Part shown: one piece after another, positions 11,011 through 19,851 of the stretch | How the letters are laid out: every line of letters starts with the position of its first letter | How positions within the stretch are numbered: the first letter of the stretch is position 1 | Assembly (NCBI RefSeq): GCF_020042345.1 | Contig: NZ_CP083387.1 | Span: forward strand, 4,030,001-4,094,000 | Direction of reading: 5' to 3' | DNA length: 64,000 bases | Source: Arachidicoccus terrestris | GTDB lineage: Bacteria; Bacteroidota; Bacteroidia; Chitinophagales; Chitinophagaceae | Program-made: the position numbers and the translations under genes | The notes under the pieces: model-generated | What the model saw: only the letters and a program-made list of their open reading frames with translations | Databases searched by the model: none | What the model was told of the DNA's origin: nothing

Positions 11011-11613
11011 CTATTTTTCTGTAGATTCAAATGTTAGGGCTTTCATGACCAATTCAAAGCATTGCCATAGTTTTTGCTCGGTAAGAGAAAACGCTGTGCC
11101 AGCCATAGTTGCTTTATCCAGATGAAATTTTACCAACGTATAAAAAGGACCATAAGCGACAGCCCAGAATATTTCTGGGGGTAAATCCACTATTTCTTTG
11201 TTATGTACGGCGTTATAAGTAAAAGCTTGCATTGCCTTTATGAAAGCTGCCGGTTTCATATTTTTTTGATGTATAAGCGGCGAGTTCCTGAATTGTTCGT
11301 AAAACTGGTAAGCTAAGGGATTTTGAATGATATTGGTAAGTCGGTTTTTCCATTGCAGCCACAATCCTTCTTTAAATCTTAGATTTTCAGAGAAATTATG
11401 CAATGCGTCTTTTTCGAATTTTTCCTGCACCTCGCTGTAAAGTCTATTTACCAGCTCCTCTCTGCTATCAAAATATACATAAATGGTGGACGGAGAAATA
11501 TTAGCTCGTTTAGCCAGCTTCTGCATACTCAAGCCGTCAAATCCCTCATTCACAATCATTTCCATCGCCTTTTTCCGGATAACGATCTCCTTATTTTCGT
11601 CTTTTAGTCTCAT
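11011..11613 (-). CDS. TetR/AcrR-family transcriptional regulator
   Basis: DNA-binding repressor of 200 residues. The N-terminal helix-turn-helix is clear (GFDGLSMQKLAKRANISPST, then IYVYFDSREELV), followed by a helical ligand-binding domain with no recognisable specificity. The frame is open upstream to 11682, but the ATG at 11611-11613 (MRLKDENKE) is preferred: the 23-codon extension would run through the promoter and palindrome at 11618-11648, and TetR proteins normally begin a few residues before this helix. It leads a two-gene operon with the VOC protein. The overlapping palindrome suggests autorepression relieved by a small molecule. Confidence 0.9.
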   Translation of the reverse strand: MRLKDENKEIVIRKKAMEMIVNEGFDGLSMQKLAKRANISPSTIYVYFDSREELVNRLYSEVQEKFEKDALHNFSENLRFKEGLWLQWKNRLTNIIQNPLAYQFYEQFRNSPLIHQKNMKPAAFIKAMQAFTYNAVHNKEIVDLPPEIFWAVAYGPFYTLVKFHLDKATMAGTAFSLTEQKLWQCFELVMKALTFESTEK

Positions 11614-11617
11614 GGCG

Positions 11618-11625
11618 CAAATATA
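11618..11625 (-). promoter_or_regulatory. -7 element of the TetR-VOC operon
   Basis: Minus-strand TATATTTG fits TAnnTTTG exactly. Transcription would begin about 5-7 bases further, at the start codon (11613), giving a leaderless or nearly leaderless message. It overlaps the palindrome at 11621-11648. Confidence 0.55.
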
Positions 11626-11648
11626 ATCGAATAATCGTTCGATTATAT
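11621..11648. promoter_or_regulatory. Palindromic operator for the TetR repressor
   Basis: Perfect 10-base arms atataatcga (11621-11630) and tcgattatat (11639-11648) with an 8-base centre, which itself repeats ataatcg. Size and symmetry fit a TetR-family dimer site. It covers the promoter -7 element, so a bound repressor would block RNA polymerase. Confidence 0.7.
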
Positions 11649-11680
11649 ATTTTTTGCAACTTCTTTCAGAGAGACCGGTC

Positions 11681-11710
11681 AAAAAAAAGAGGCCATGTAC
11701 CGGCCTCTCT
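11681..11710 (-). terminator. Intrinsic terminator after the TonB receptor gene
   Basis: Stem agaggcc (11688-11694) and ggcctct (11702-11708), 7-base loop, followed on the minus strand by a run of eight T (11681-11688). A textbook terminator oriented for the receptor gene about 170 bases upstream; the stretch between holds the inverted-repeat element at 11727-11880. Confidence 0.85.
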
Positions 11711-11726
11711 TTGCTTAATTACGAGG

Positions 11727-11880
11727 TGTAACATGGTACTGCTATGCTATGCATCAGGTTTTTACTCTTGTATAGCCTTCGCTTCAGGCTTCCCAGACTC
11801 CCCCAGTGGGGACGCCTCCGCCTGTTTTTGTTTAGTGTCCGGCTGCGCACCCCCTTTTCTTCATAGCAGTTACTGTAACA
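11727..11880. repeat. Short element with terminal inverted repeats and internal hairpins
   Basis: A 154-base block bounded by imperfect inverted repeats of about 20 bases: 11727-11746 (ends actgctatg) and 11862-11880 (begins catagcagt), with nine perfectly complementary bases at the inner ends and 6 of 7 at the outer ends. Inside are two hairpins, tcccc/gggga (11799-11812) and agcct/aggct (11774-11790). It begins directly at the stop codon of the TonB receptor gene and ends before the terminator, and it is more GC-rich than other spacers here. It could be a MITE/REP-like repeat or a structured 3' untranslated region. Only tiny reading frames are present. Confidence 0.5.
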
Positions 11881-14292
11881 TTATAAATCCATCTGAACCC
11901 CCGCCATAAAATGAATAGGCGCTGCCGGGAAATAGTATAGCCAATTGTTGATGGCACCGCCCTCATATTCCGGATAGGTGGCTCCGTTTGTAAAGTATTT
12001 TGTGCTGAACAGGTTATAGACCTGCCCTATCAGTTGAAACCGTTTAAACCAGTTGCCACTCAATTGATAGACGACTCTGATATCCTGATTGTAATATCCT
12101 TCCAGACTGCGGTCTTTGTTTTGTGTATTATCTACATATTGTCTGCCAACATATTTTCCTTCCAGGGACAGCGTCATTGCATCAACTGGATGAAAACTAA
12201 TGCTGGCACCTCCTACGATATTAGGAGAATAAGCGATGTCCGTATTGTGTTGGGTTTCAATAATGGGGTCCAACTCATTCCAGTCGTTGTCATAGGCCGT
12301 ATAATAAGCGGTGTACTTATCGATCTTATTTTTGCTGAGAGACAAGTTAAATGCCGCATCCATCCAATTGACAAATTTGTAATTAGCCTGGAGTTCAATA
12401 CCTGCACGGTAGCTGTTTGGTACATTAATTCTTGTGGCTTCTCCTACATCATTTAATTGACCGGTTAACACCAGCTGATCCTTATAACGCATATAATATA
12501 GGCCTATAGCATAAAAGTATTTACCGGCTTTTTTTTCCATTCCCAATTCAAAATCGTGTAATTGCTCTCTTTTGGGTTGGTGTGTCAGACCTGCCTCGAA
12601 GTCATCCCGATTAGGCTCTTTGTTGGCCAGGGCGTAGCTCAGATAGGCATTGTAGCCATTTTTGGCGTAAGAGATACCCACTTTTGGGTTGTAGAAATCA
12701 AATTTTCTTTCCACTTTTAAATCCGGATGCCCGCTAAAACCTTTCATTTTGTGCCATACATGACGGTATTGCATATCTGCGAATAAATGCCAATAGTCGG
12801 CAAAATCATGCATCCATTTCAGATACACATTCTTGTCATATTTATAAGCAGGCGTATTGTAATATTCATACTCAGGTGTCATACCTCCATTGGCTGCCCA
12901 TATGACCCGCCCGTAATGCCCGCCATCATAATTGGTCCAGGCCCCTCCTAAAGTGAACAGGTCATTTGTCTGTTTCCATTGCAATGAAAAAGTTTGTCCA
13001 TAAAAATAATTATCTAAATATTTTCTTCGGATGAGGTCTGTGGATAAGGTATCTACTGGTTTGATACCGTAATCTGTGTAATTTTCATTATTTTCATACT
13101 CTTCATAATAGCCGATCCCTCTGGTCAGGAAGGAGGCTAAACTAAAGGACCATGCAGCGTTAAAAGAGTGATTGATAAAGAGCTGATAGTGACTTTGTGT
13201 ATAATTATCAGTTTGATTGGCGTAATAAGAATCGGTAGCCTCAATATACCCCAATTCATTATAGGTAGGATCATCTTTGATATGGTCTTGGGGAACGCCG
13301 TTCCAGGCCTGGTAGGTCTTTTCTTTACCGGTGATAAAGTTGAAGCGAACAGTGGTGTTTTTCCCTACATATGCTGTTGAGAATAACAGGGATTCCAGTT
13401 TACTGGAGGCGCGGTCAATATAACCGTCACTGCTGATATGGCTTAATCTGATGTCTGCCGTGAATTTACCGTCAATCAGTCCGCTCCCGGCTGCCACCGT
13501 ATTTTTCCAGCTATTATAGGAGCCATAGCTATTGCTAAGCGTAGCATAGGGAAGTTGATGAACCTGGTTGGTGCTGATATTTATAGTGGCTCCAAATGCA
13601 CCTGCCCCATTTGACGAAGTGCCTACACCTCTTTGAACTTGTATAGAGTTAATTGAAGAAGCAATGTCTGGCATATCAACGAAATAAGATCCGGAGCTCT
13701 CGGCATCATTATAAGGAATGCCATTGAGTGTAACATTGGTTCTCGAAGCGTCGGAACCTCGGATATGGATACCGGTATACCCGATCCCATTACCGGCATC
13801 AGAATTGACAACTACGCCTGGCGTCTGGTTTAACAGATATGGCAGATCCCGGCCCAGATTCTTTTCCTGTATTTCTGCCGCATTGATATTGGTTTTGGCA
13901 AACGGGGCATGATCGGCTGCTCTTATAGCCCTTACTTCCAGCGGGTCCAGTGCCTTTGTTATAGGCGTCAAAAAGAACACCTTATCCAGTAGGCCGTTAC
14001 TGGTCCGGATTTCGGGTGAAGAGGGCTCATAACCAATAGCTTCTATCGTGATTTTGTATTTACTGTGTTTTTGGAGCCGCAGTGAAAAATGTCCGTTGTT
14101 ATCTGCTATTATCTTACCAGAATCATTCTTATTGATTTCCTGAAATCTGACCGTTGCGCTTTCTACCGGTTGCCTGTCTGTATTTATAATACGACCTTCT
14201 AAGACAACCTGTTGTGCTTCGGAAAGCAATGGCATCAAACCCATTAATACAACACCTAATAGCGGGCACAAGATAACACAGAACCTTTTCAT
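11881..14292 (-). CDS. TonB-dependent outer-membrane receptor, thiamine uptake
   Basis: Outer-membrane gated transporter of 803 residues powered by TonB-ExbBD. A signal peptide (ending near SEAQQ) is followed by a carboxypeptidase-regulatory-like beta-sandwich (about 27-110; VVLEGRIINTDRQPVE), a plug domain (about 120-240; LLNQTPGVVV, GIHIRGSDASRTNVTLNGIP) and a 22-strand-type barrel ending HFMAGVQMDL with the terminal aromatic/hydrophobic signature. Its substrate is inferred from the TPP riboswitch in its leader: such receptors in Bacteroidota import thiamine or its phosphates. No inner-membrane transporter (PnuT-like) or thiamine pyrophosphokinase gene adjoins it; the gene is followed by its own terminator. 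Confidence 0.92.
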   Translation of the reverse strand: MKRFCVILCPLLGVVLMGLMPLLSEAQQVVLEGRIINTDRQPVESATVRFQEINKNDSGKIIADNNGHFSLRLQKHSKYKITIEAIGYEPSSPEIRTSNGLLDKVFFLTPITKALDPLEVRAIRAADHAPFAKTNINAAEIQEKNLGRDLPYLLNQTPGVVVNSDAGNGIGYTGIHIRGSDASRTNVTLNGIPYNDAESSGSYFVDMPDIASSINSIQVQRGVGTSSNGAGAFGATINISTNQVHQLPYATLSNSYGSYNSWKNTVAAGSGLIDGKFTADIRLSHISSDGYIDRASSKLESLLFSTAYVGKNTTVRFNFITGKEKTYQAWNGVPQDHIKDDPTYNELGYIEATDSYYANQTDNYTQSHYQLFINHSFNAAWSFSLASFLTRGIGYYEEYENNENYTDYGIKPVDTLSTDLIRRKYLDNYFYGQTFSLQWKQTNDLFTLGGAWTNYDGGHYGRVIWAANGGMTPEYEYYNTPAYKYDKNVYLKWMHDFADYWHLFADMQYRHVWHKMKGFSGHPDLKVERKFDFYNPKVGISYAKNGYNAYLSYALANKEPNRDDFEAGLTHQPKREQLHDFELGMEKKAGKYFYAIGLYYMRYKDQLVLTGQLNDVGEATRINVPNSYRAGIELQANYKFVNWMDAAFNLSLSKNKIDKYTAYYTAYDNDWNELDPIIETQHNTDIAYSPNIVGGASISFHPVDAMTLSLEGKYVGRQYVDNTQNKDRSLEGYYNQDIRVVYQLSGNWFKRFQLIGQVYNLFSTKYFTNGATYPEYEGGAINNWLYYFPAAPIHFMAGVQMDL

Positions 14293-14378
14293 AAATATTT
14301 AAATGTGAACAGGTTACTGTTTAGCAGAGAGGGGAACACTACATATGTGTACTGCAATATGTAGGTGGCGATTTGCAG

Positions 14379-14460
14379 CCTTCCCTTCGCAGGCATTATC
14401 CTGTTCAGGTTATACGGGTTTGATCTCAGCCTTCCGTTTAAGGAAAAGCACCCCGAGGAA
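14379..14460 (-). ncRNA. TPP (thiamine pyrophosphate) riboswitch
   Basis: Read on the minus strand, the segment has the THI-box landmarks in order: cggggtgc, then the invariant ggctgaga followed by acccgtataacctgaac, then ggataatgcctgcgaaggga. These are the P2-P3 and P4-P5 cores that bind the pyrimidine and pyrophosphate of TPP. It begins just after a promoter and ends about 85 bases before the TonB receptor start, so TPP should switch off receptor synthesis. The mechanism (anti-terminator or start-site masking) is not clear; no strong terminator was seen between it and the start codon. Confidence 0.97.
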
Positions 14461-14471
14461 AATTACGGCTG

Positions 14472-14479
14472 CAAAGGTA
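14472..14479 (-). promoter_or_regulatory. -7 element of the thiamine receptor gene
   Basis: Minus-strand TACCTTTG, an exact TAnnTTTG match, placed so that transcription starts about where the TPP aptamer begins (about 14465). The -33 region is T-rich but lacks a clean TTG. Confidence 0.65.
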
Positions 14480-14572
14480 AGTAAGTATTGGGGAAATTTA
14501 AAAAGGATTTTTAAGATTGAATAGTATGGCCATTTGTGATTTGATTATAGAAAGCCCTTTAGGTTGCGGAGG

Positions 14573-17272
14573 TTATTTTCCTCTTTTTTGGTTATACTTC
14601 GACTGGATCATTTTAGCGATAATACCTGTCCAGCCTGTTTGGTGAGAGGCGCCGAGCCCCTTTCCGGTGTCTCCATGGAAATATTCGTGAAAGAGGATGT
14701 ACTTGCTGAAATTCGGATCGGTCTGCTGTTTTTCATCTCCATTCAGAAAGGCCCTCCTTCCATCTTTGTCTGCAGCAAATAGCTGTAGATTCCTACAGGC
14801 CAGGAATTCAGAGATTTCAAGAATAGTCATGTAGTTGCCGCTGCCGGTGGGGCATTCCACTTTAAAATCATTACCATAATAAAAGTGGAACCGCTGCAGG
14901 CTTTCCACGATCAGAAAGTTAATAGGCATCCAGATCGGCCCTCTCCAGTTACTGTTGCCACCAAACATATTAGAATCTGATTCCCCTGGCGTATAGGCCA
15001 CATTATAGTTAAAATCACCAATTTTGAGGGAATATGGATGGTCTTTATGATACTTAGATACGGAGCGGACTCCATATGGGCTAAGGAACTCATTTTCATC
15101 CAACATGCGTTCCAGGATCTTTTTCATCCGGTGTCCTCTAAGTAACGATAGTAAATGGAGCGTGTTGTTTTGTTCTTTCCATCTGGACACCAGGCTTGCC
15201 AGTTCCGGTTTGTTTTCATAGAGCCAATTCATTCGTTTGATGAATTCCGGTGCTTGTTGCAGACTGGCCTCATCAATGACCTCTACCGCGAAGAGCGGAA
15301 TAATGCCGACGATACTTCTTAATTTAAGCCGGATATTCTCTCCGTATTTGGTGCGGATCTGGTCGTAATAAAACTCATCTTCCTCATCCCAAAGCCCCTC
15401 TCCGTCGCCTTTTACATTTTCCATAGCATAGGCGATGGACAAAAAGTGTTCAAAAAACTTTGATGCCATATCCTGATATACGAGGTCGGTTTTACAGAGC
15501 TCTAACGCGATGCGCATCATATTCAGAGCGAACATGGCCATCCAGGCAGTGGCATCAGATTGCTCCAGTTGTACACCATGCGCTGTCGCCTCATTTCTGT
15601 CAAATACCCCGATATTATCCAGACCCAGGAAGCCGCCTTCGAATATATTGTTCCTTTCAGCATCTTTTCGATTGACCCACCAGGTAAAATTGAGGAGCAG
15701 TTTGTGATAAACTGCTTTTAAAAACTCCGTGTCAGCCTTACCGTTGTTTTTTTCATCAATCTTATAGACTCTCCAGGTAGCCCAGGCATGAACAGGCGGG
15801 TTAACATTGCCAAAATCCCATTCATAGGCAGGCAGCTGCCCGTTGGCGTGCATATACCAATCATGGGTAATAATATAAAGTTGATTTTTGGCAAATGCCG
15901 AATCTATCATAGCAAAATTTACCGCATGAAATGCCAGATCCCAGGTAGCATACCAGGGATATTCCCATTTATCCGGCATGGATATTATATCCATATTGTC
16001 GATATTTTGCCACTCGCTATTACGGCCTTCCTTTCTGGACGCGGGTGGTGGCGGTGCCGTCGGATCTCCCTGAAGCCATTTACTGACATTATAGTGATAG
16101 AATTGCTTGGACCATAATGTTCCTGCCAGTGCCTGCCTTTGAATCAGTTTCTCCTCTGCATCCGGTACAATCTCCTGCAAGGCTTCATAATAATGATCTG
16201 TTTCCTCCAGTCTAGTTTTATAAATACGATCAAAGTTTTTGAATGGATCTGTGAGTGCTTTCTGGGACAACCTGAATCGAAGCGTTTTTGTTGCCCCTGG
16301 TTCTATATTTTCAATGATATGGATGGAGGCTTTCGTCCCCGACTTATCATTTACCGCCTTTACATTGTCATGTATTACGTATTCATTAATGCCATCTTTT
16401 AGATAGGTACTGTCATTGGCACTGCCGTAGAGTTTTTGATTGTTGGTTTCGTTATCGCAAAACAGGAAGGCGCCGGAAGACTCTGTATAAAAATGGTAGG
16501 TACCTAATGTCTCATGGGTGAACTCCAGATGGTTATTTTCAACAGCATGAATGGCTGGTTTTTTTGCTTGCAATTCCCAGCTCCAGCAGTTCCTGAACCA
16601 GAGGGTTGGCAGAATATGGAGGCGTTCTTTAGTATCTGAAGAGCGGTTGGTAACCGTCAGCTGGATTAAAATATCCTCGATATTATTTTTTGCATATTCA
16701 ATAACGATATCAAAATATTGCCCGTTGTCAAGGATACCTGTGTCCATGAGCTCGAATTCAGGATCCTGATGGGTTCTTTGAGCATTCTGGTCAATTAGCT
16801 GCTCATATGGAAATGCCCCAAATGGATATTTGTAGAGCATTTTCATATAAGAATGTGTGGGCGTATTGTCCAGATAATAGTACAGTTCTTTTACATCTTC
16901 TCCATGGTTACCTTCATAGTTGGTGAGGCCAAATAAGCGCTCCTTAAGTATCGGGTCTCTCCCATTCCAGAAAGCCCAGGCGAAACACAGATTCTGCTTA
17001 TCATCACAGAAGCCTCCCAGTCCTTCCTCACCCCAACGCCACGCCTTGGAACGGGCCATCTCATGGGTCGTGGATCGCCACGCATCGCCCGAAGCGCTAT
17101 AGTCTTCTCTGACGGTTCCCCATTGTCTGTAACTCAGATAAGGCCCCCATTTTTTCCAGCCAGTTTCTTCTAGTCGCTTGCCTTCAGCCGTTTGATGAAT
17201 AGACTCAACCTGCGGATCATGTAGCTGCTTCTGGTTAGCCTCTTTTGCACTCTTTGCTTGCTTCTCTTCCAT
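14573..17272 (-). CDS. GH63/MGH1-like glucosidase
   Basis: Large predicted glycoside hydrolase of 899 residues with the (alpha/alpha)6 toroid fold of the GH63/mannosylglycerate-hydrolase-like group. Characteristic stretches include WGPYLSYRQWGTVREDYSA near residue 45, the aromatic-rich KWEYPWYATWDLAFHAV in the barrel, and GNSNWRGPIWMPINFL and HQTGWTGIIAKMI near the end. No signal peptide: the N-terminus is charged (MEEKQAKSAKEANQKQ), so it probably acts in the cytoplasm, perhaps on glucosylglycerol- or trehalose-like solutes or oligosaccharides. An SDR gene resembling glucose 1-dehydrogenase lies 64 bases upstream on the same strand, suggesting that released sugar is oxidised. Exact substrate unknown. 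Confidence 0.85.
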   Translation of the reverse strand: MEEKQAKSAKEANQKQLHDPQVESIHQTAEGKRLEETGWKKWGPYLSYRQWGTVREDYSASGDAWRSTTHEMARSKAWRWGEEGLGGFCDDKQNLCFAWAFWNGRDPILKERLFGLTNYEGNHGEDVKELYYYLDNTPTHSYMKMLYKYPFGAFPYEQLIDQNAQRTHQDPEFELMDTGILDNGQYFDIVIEYAKNNIEDILIQLTVTNRSSDTKERLHILPTLWFRNCWSWELQAKKPAIHAVENNHLEFTHETLGTYHFYTESSGAFLFCDNETNNQKLYGSANDSTYLKDGINEYVIHDNVKAVNDKSGTKASIHIIENIEPGATKTLRFRLSQKALTDPFKNFDRIYKTRLEETDHYYEALQEIVPDAEEKLIQRQALAGTLWSKQFYHYNVSKWLQGDPTAPPPPASRKEGRNSEWQNIDNMDIISMPDKWEYPWYATWDLAFHAVNFAMIDSAFAKNQLYIITHDWYMHANGQLPAYEWDFGNVNPPVHAWATWRVYKIDEKNNGKADTEFLKAVYHKLLLNFTWWVNRKDAERNNIFEGGFLGLDNIGVFDRNEATAHGVQLEQSDATAWMAMFALNMMRIALELCKTDLVYQDMASKFFEHFLSIAYAMENVKGDGEGLWDEEDEFYYDQIRTKYGENIRLKLRSIVGIIPLFAVEVIDEASLQQAPEFIKRMNWLYENKPELASLVSRWKEQNNTLHLLSLLRGHRMKKILERMLDENEFLSPYGVRSVSKYHKDHPYSLKIGDFNYNVAYTPGESDSNMFGGNSNWRGPIWMPINFLIVESLQRFHFYYGNDFKVECPTGSGNYMTILEISEFLACRNLQLFAADKDGRRAFLNGDEKQQTDPNFSKYILFHEYFHGDTGKGLGASHQTGWTGIIAKMIQSKYNQKRGK

Positions 17273-17336
17273 AATTGCTTTTCATGAAATAGTCGGTTAG
17301 ATTAACTTCTGTTACCGCATATTCAAAATATTTATA

Positions 17337-18140
17337 CTATCCGTTGGTTCTAAATCCGGGAAACAGGGTCATGCCACCATCCACAAATAAAGAGGCCCCG
17401 TTCACATAATCACTGTCATCGCTAGCCAACCACACGGCAGCTTTCCCGATATCTTCCGGCTGTCCGATCCTCTTATAGGGAATCAACGTGAGTAGTTCAT
17501 CCAGCGCTTCTTTGGTACTCCAGGCGTCCTTATTGATGGGTGTCTGAATGGCGCCAGGGCATATGCTGTTGACACGTACTTTTCTGCCGGCGAATTCCTG
17601 AGCAATGGTCTGCATCAACATATCAATACCTCCTTTACTGGATGCATAATTGGCATGTCCTGCCCAGGGAATGACCTGATGCACGCTACTCATGCAGATA
17701 ATCTTGCCGGCAGCACAAGAGGTGTCAGATACAACGCCTCTGCTCAGAAATTCTTTGATGGCTTCCCGGGCACAGAGAAACTGGCCGGTGAGATTGACAT
17801 CGATCACCGCATTCCATTGTTTCAGGGACATTGTCTCAAAGGCACTGTCCACCTGGATTCCTGCATTATTGACAAGGATATCTACGGTACCATATAGTTT
17901 TTTTGTGTGCTCAAACATCGCAATTACCTGATCTTCCTGGCTAACATCACACTGAAACATACTGCCCTCTCCCCCCGCCTGGGTGATACTGTCTAGCACG
18001 GCTTGTGCATCTGGCGCAGTTTTCTCAAAAGGGTAATTAATGATCACTTTGGCGCCTTCTGCTGCCATGCACTGAGCGACGCTTTTGCCAATGCCACTGC
18101 TGGATCCGGTAATGATGGCCACCTGATTTTTGAGTTTCAT
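17337..18140 (-). CDS. SDR-family oxidoreductase, glucose 1-dehydrogenase-like
   Basis: Cytoplasmic NAD(P)-dependent short-chain dehydrogenase of 267 residues. The Rossmann motif TGSSSGIG is at 11-18, NNAG at 91-94, the catalytic Ser at 151/152 (CMSSVHQV), and Tyr165 and Lys169 in YASSK. The C-terminal signature SDDSDYVNGASLFVDGG is typical of the glucose 1-dehydrogenase/3-oxoacyl reductase-like classical group. It is transcribed just ahead of the GH63-like glucosidase (64-base gap) and likely works with it on the same sugar. Fine specificity cannot be read from sequence. Start: the ATG directly before the Rossmann strand. Confidence 0.9.
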   Translation of the reverse strand: MKLKNQVAIITGSSSGIGKSVAQCMAAEGAKVIINYPFEKTAPDAQAVLDSITQAGGEGSMFQCDVSQEDQVIAMFEHTKKLYGTVDILVNNAGIQVDSAFETMSLKQWNAVIDVNLTGQFLCAREAIKEFLSRGVVSDTSCAAGKIICMSSVHQVIPWAGHANYASSKGGIDMLMQTIAQEFAGRKVRVNSICPGAIQTPINKDAWSTKEALDELLTLIPYKRIGQPEDIGKAAVWLASDDSDYVNGASLFVDGGMTLFPGFRTNG

Positions 18141-18340
18141 CTGGAATTGTTTTAAGTTATTGAGAAACGGATGATACCGGAATTACTATTCCGGGAATAT
18201 CCTTAGGCAAGTACACGCTTGTCCTGGCCTTTTTACAATCCTCAATGTCGCAAAATTTTGGCAATCATCTGTTTAAAACATGTTATTTTTTTTATACACT
18301 TATTTAAGAGCTGCTCAACTGTTTTATAGCTTAAAAGAAA

Positions 18341-18375
18341 CTGACCCGGCCATTTAATAGATATGACCGGGTCAG
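18341..18375 (-). terminator. Terminator after the efflux adaptor gene
   Basis: Stem ctgacccgg (18341-18349) and ccgggtcag (18367-18375), 17-base loop, followed on the minus strand by tttctttta. It lies 40 bases past the adaptor stop codon and separates the efflux pair from the SDR gene. Confidence 0.75.
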
Positions 18376-18415
18376 TTATTTAATGAGTCTTATAAACTCA
18401 GCTTTTATTCGTCTT

Positions 18416-19807
18416 TTACTTTTTGATTTCTATTAACTGGGATTTGTCAACCACATGCACTTTATCGCCCGCTTTCAGGAGTTTACTGACGGTATCGTAT
18501 GAACCTGTGACAATCTGGTCCCCTGTTTTGAGGCCACTGGTAATCTCAATATAATTAATATCCTGGATCCCAGTTTGGACAACAACAGGTTTTACTTTAC
18601 CATCTTTACCAATCACAAATACAACTTCGGAAATGCCATCATCGCTACCACCTGCGGCATTTGTTGATGAAGCTGTATTAGCTGTTGCTTTGGCAGAATC
18701 TGTTTTACGACTTTTGGCAGTTGTATCTGCTTTTTGCAAGTCTTTGGTATCCCGAGTGGTGACGGCATTGATAGGAACAGCAAGAACACTTTCCTTTGTA
18801 TTGGTTTCGATATCTGCACTGGCTGACATACTGGGTCGGAACGGGAAAGGTTTGCCTTTGCCGATGAGGTCTTTGTAACTTTCCGGGTCCAGCAGGATAT
18901 GTACCAGATAATTTGTTGCTGTCGTAGAAGCTGTGGCGGTGGATGTCGTGGCATCATTTGGCTGAGGATTGGCGATCTGTGTAACCACTCCCCTGAATTT
19001 ACGCTGATTATATGCGTCCACTTGAATACTAGCCTTGTCACCGATACGGACCTTGTGAATATCGTTTTCACCGACATTTACCCTTACCTCAATTTGACCC
19101 AGATCAGCAATACGCATCATTTCGGTACCGGTCATCTGAGCAGTTCCTACAACGCGTTCGCCTTTTTTAACGTCCATCAGACTGATGATACCGTCCATGG
19201 GAGAAACAATGGTGGCTCTCTCTACGTCAGTCTGGGCACGCAACAGACTTGCCTGGGAGCTTTCTACGTTGAATTTGTTGGCATTAATTGTCGCTTGTGC
19301 GGCCTTATAATTTGACTTAGCTGATAAGTAAGCCTGTTCCGCCTGCTCAAACTCTGACTGGGAAATAACCTTCTGATCTAATAGTATCTTCTGACGATTA
19401 TAAGCTTCTTGTGTCTGATTCAGGGAGGCCTTCAGACCGGCCAGCTGATCAATGGCGTTTTGTACCTGCGCTTTAGACTGGGCTACAACTGCGGCAGCCT
19501 GATCTCTCTGACTGGCATAGATATCTGCATAGATTTTGGCCAGCACCTGTCCTTTTCTCACGGTATCTCCTTCCTGTACAGGCAGGTCTACGATCTCCCC
19601 GGAAATGTCGGATGATACTTTTACTTCCGTCACAGGATAGATCTGTCCGGAAGCAGTGACCAATTCCGTAATCGTTCTGGTGGTCGCTTTTTCAGCTGAC
19701 ACTTTGATGCCTTCGTCTTTTCCAAAAGCCCCCATTTTGCTGAGTATAACCAGCAGGACGATTAGTAAAACCAGTATAGCGATGATCCATTTAAGTTTCT
19801 TACTCAT
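18416..19807 (-). CDS. Efflux periplasmic adaptor (MacA/HlyD family)
   Basis: Membrane-fusion protein of 463 residues that would bridge an inner-membrane pump and TolC. An N-terminal transmembrane anchor (about 5-24, WIIAILVLLIVLLVILS) is followed by a split lipoyl/biotinyl domain (SGEIVDLPVQEGDTVRKGQVL), a long alpha-hairpin (about 95-205, Gln/Ala-rich coiled coil) and beta-barrel domains (RIADLGQIEVRVNVGENDI). A low-complexity Thr/Ala/Lys/Ser-rich insert (about 350-390) precedes the membrane-proximal domain, an unusual linker. It is 44 bases downstream of the TolC-family gene on the same strand. The expected ABC permease (MacB) does not follow, so the pump must be encoded elsewhere. Confidence 0.9.
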   Translation of the reverse strand: MSKKLKWIIAILVLLIVLLVILSKMGAFGKDEGIKVSAEKATTRTITELVTASGQIYPVTEVKVSSDISGEIVDLPVQEGDTVRKGQVLAKIYADIYASQRDQAAAVVAQSKAQVQNAIDQLAGLKASLNQTQEAYNRQKILLDQKVISQSEFEQAEQAYLSAKSNYKAAQATINANKFNVESSQASLLRAQTDVERATIVSPMDGIISLMDVKKGERVVGTAQMTGTEMMRIADLGQIEVRVNVGENDIHKVRIGDKASIQVDAYNQRKFRGVVTQIANPQPNDATTSTATASTTATNYLVHILLDPESYKDLIGKGKPFPFRPSMSASADIETNTKESVLAVPINAVTTRDTKDLQKADTTAKSRKTDSAKATANTASSTNAAGGSDDGISEVVFVIGKDGKVKPVVVQTGIQDINYIEITSGLKTGDQIVTGSYDTVSKLLKAGDKVHVVDKSQLIEIKK

Positions 19808-19851
19808 AATAATAGAATATAGTATTGAATAGTGGCGCTTTGCTTTTTAAT

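Noticed and set aside
11614-11682. 23-codon N-terminal extension of the TetR gene
   Set aside because: It crosses the palindrome and promoter -7 element, and TetR family members begin near MRLKDENKE.
18613-19077. 154-codon minus-strand frame inside the MacA-like gene
   Set aside because: Same-strand alternative frame of a well-supported adaptor; composition is Gln/Pro-rich shadow sequence.
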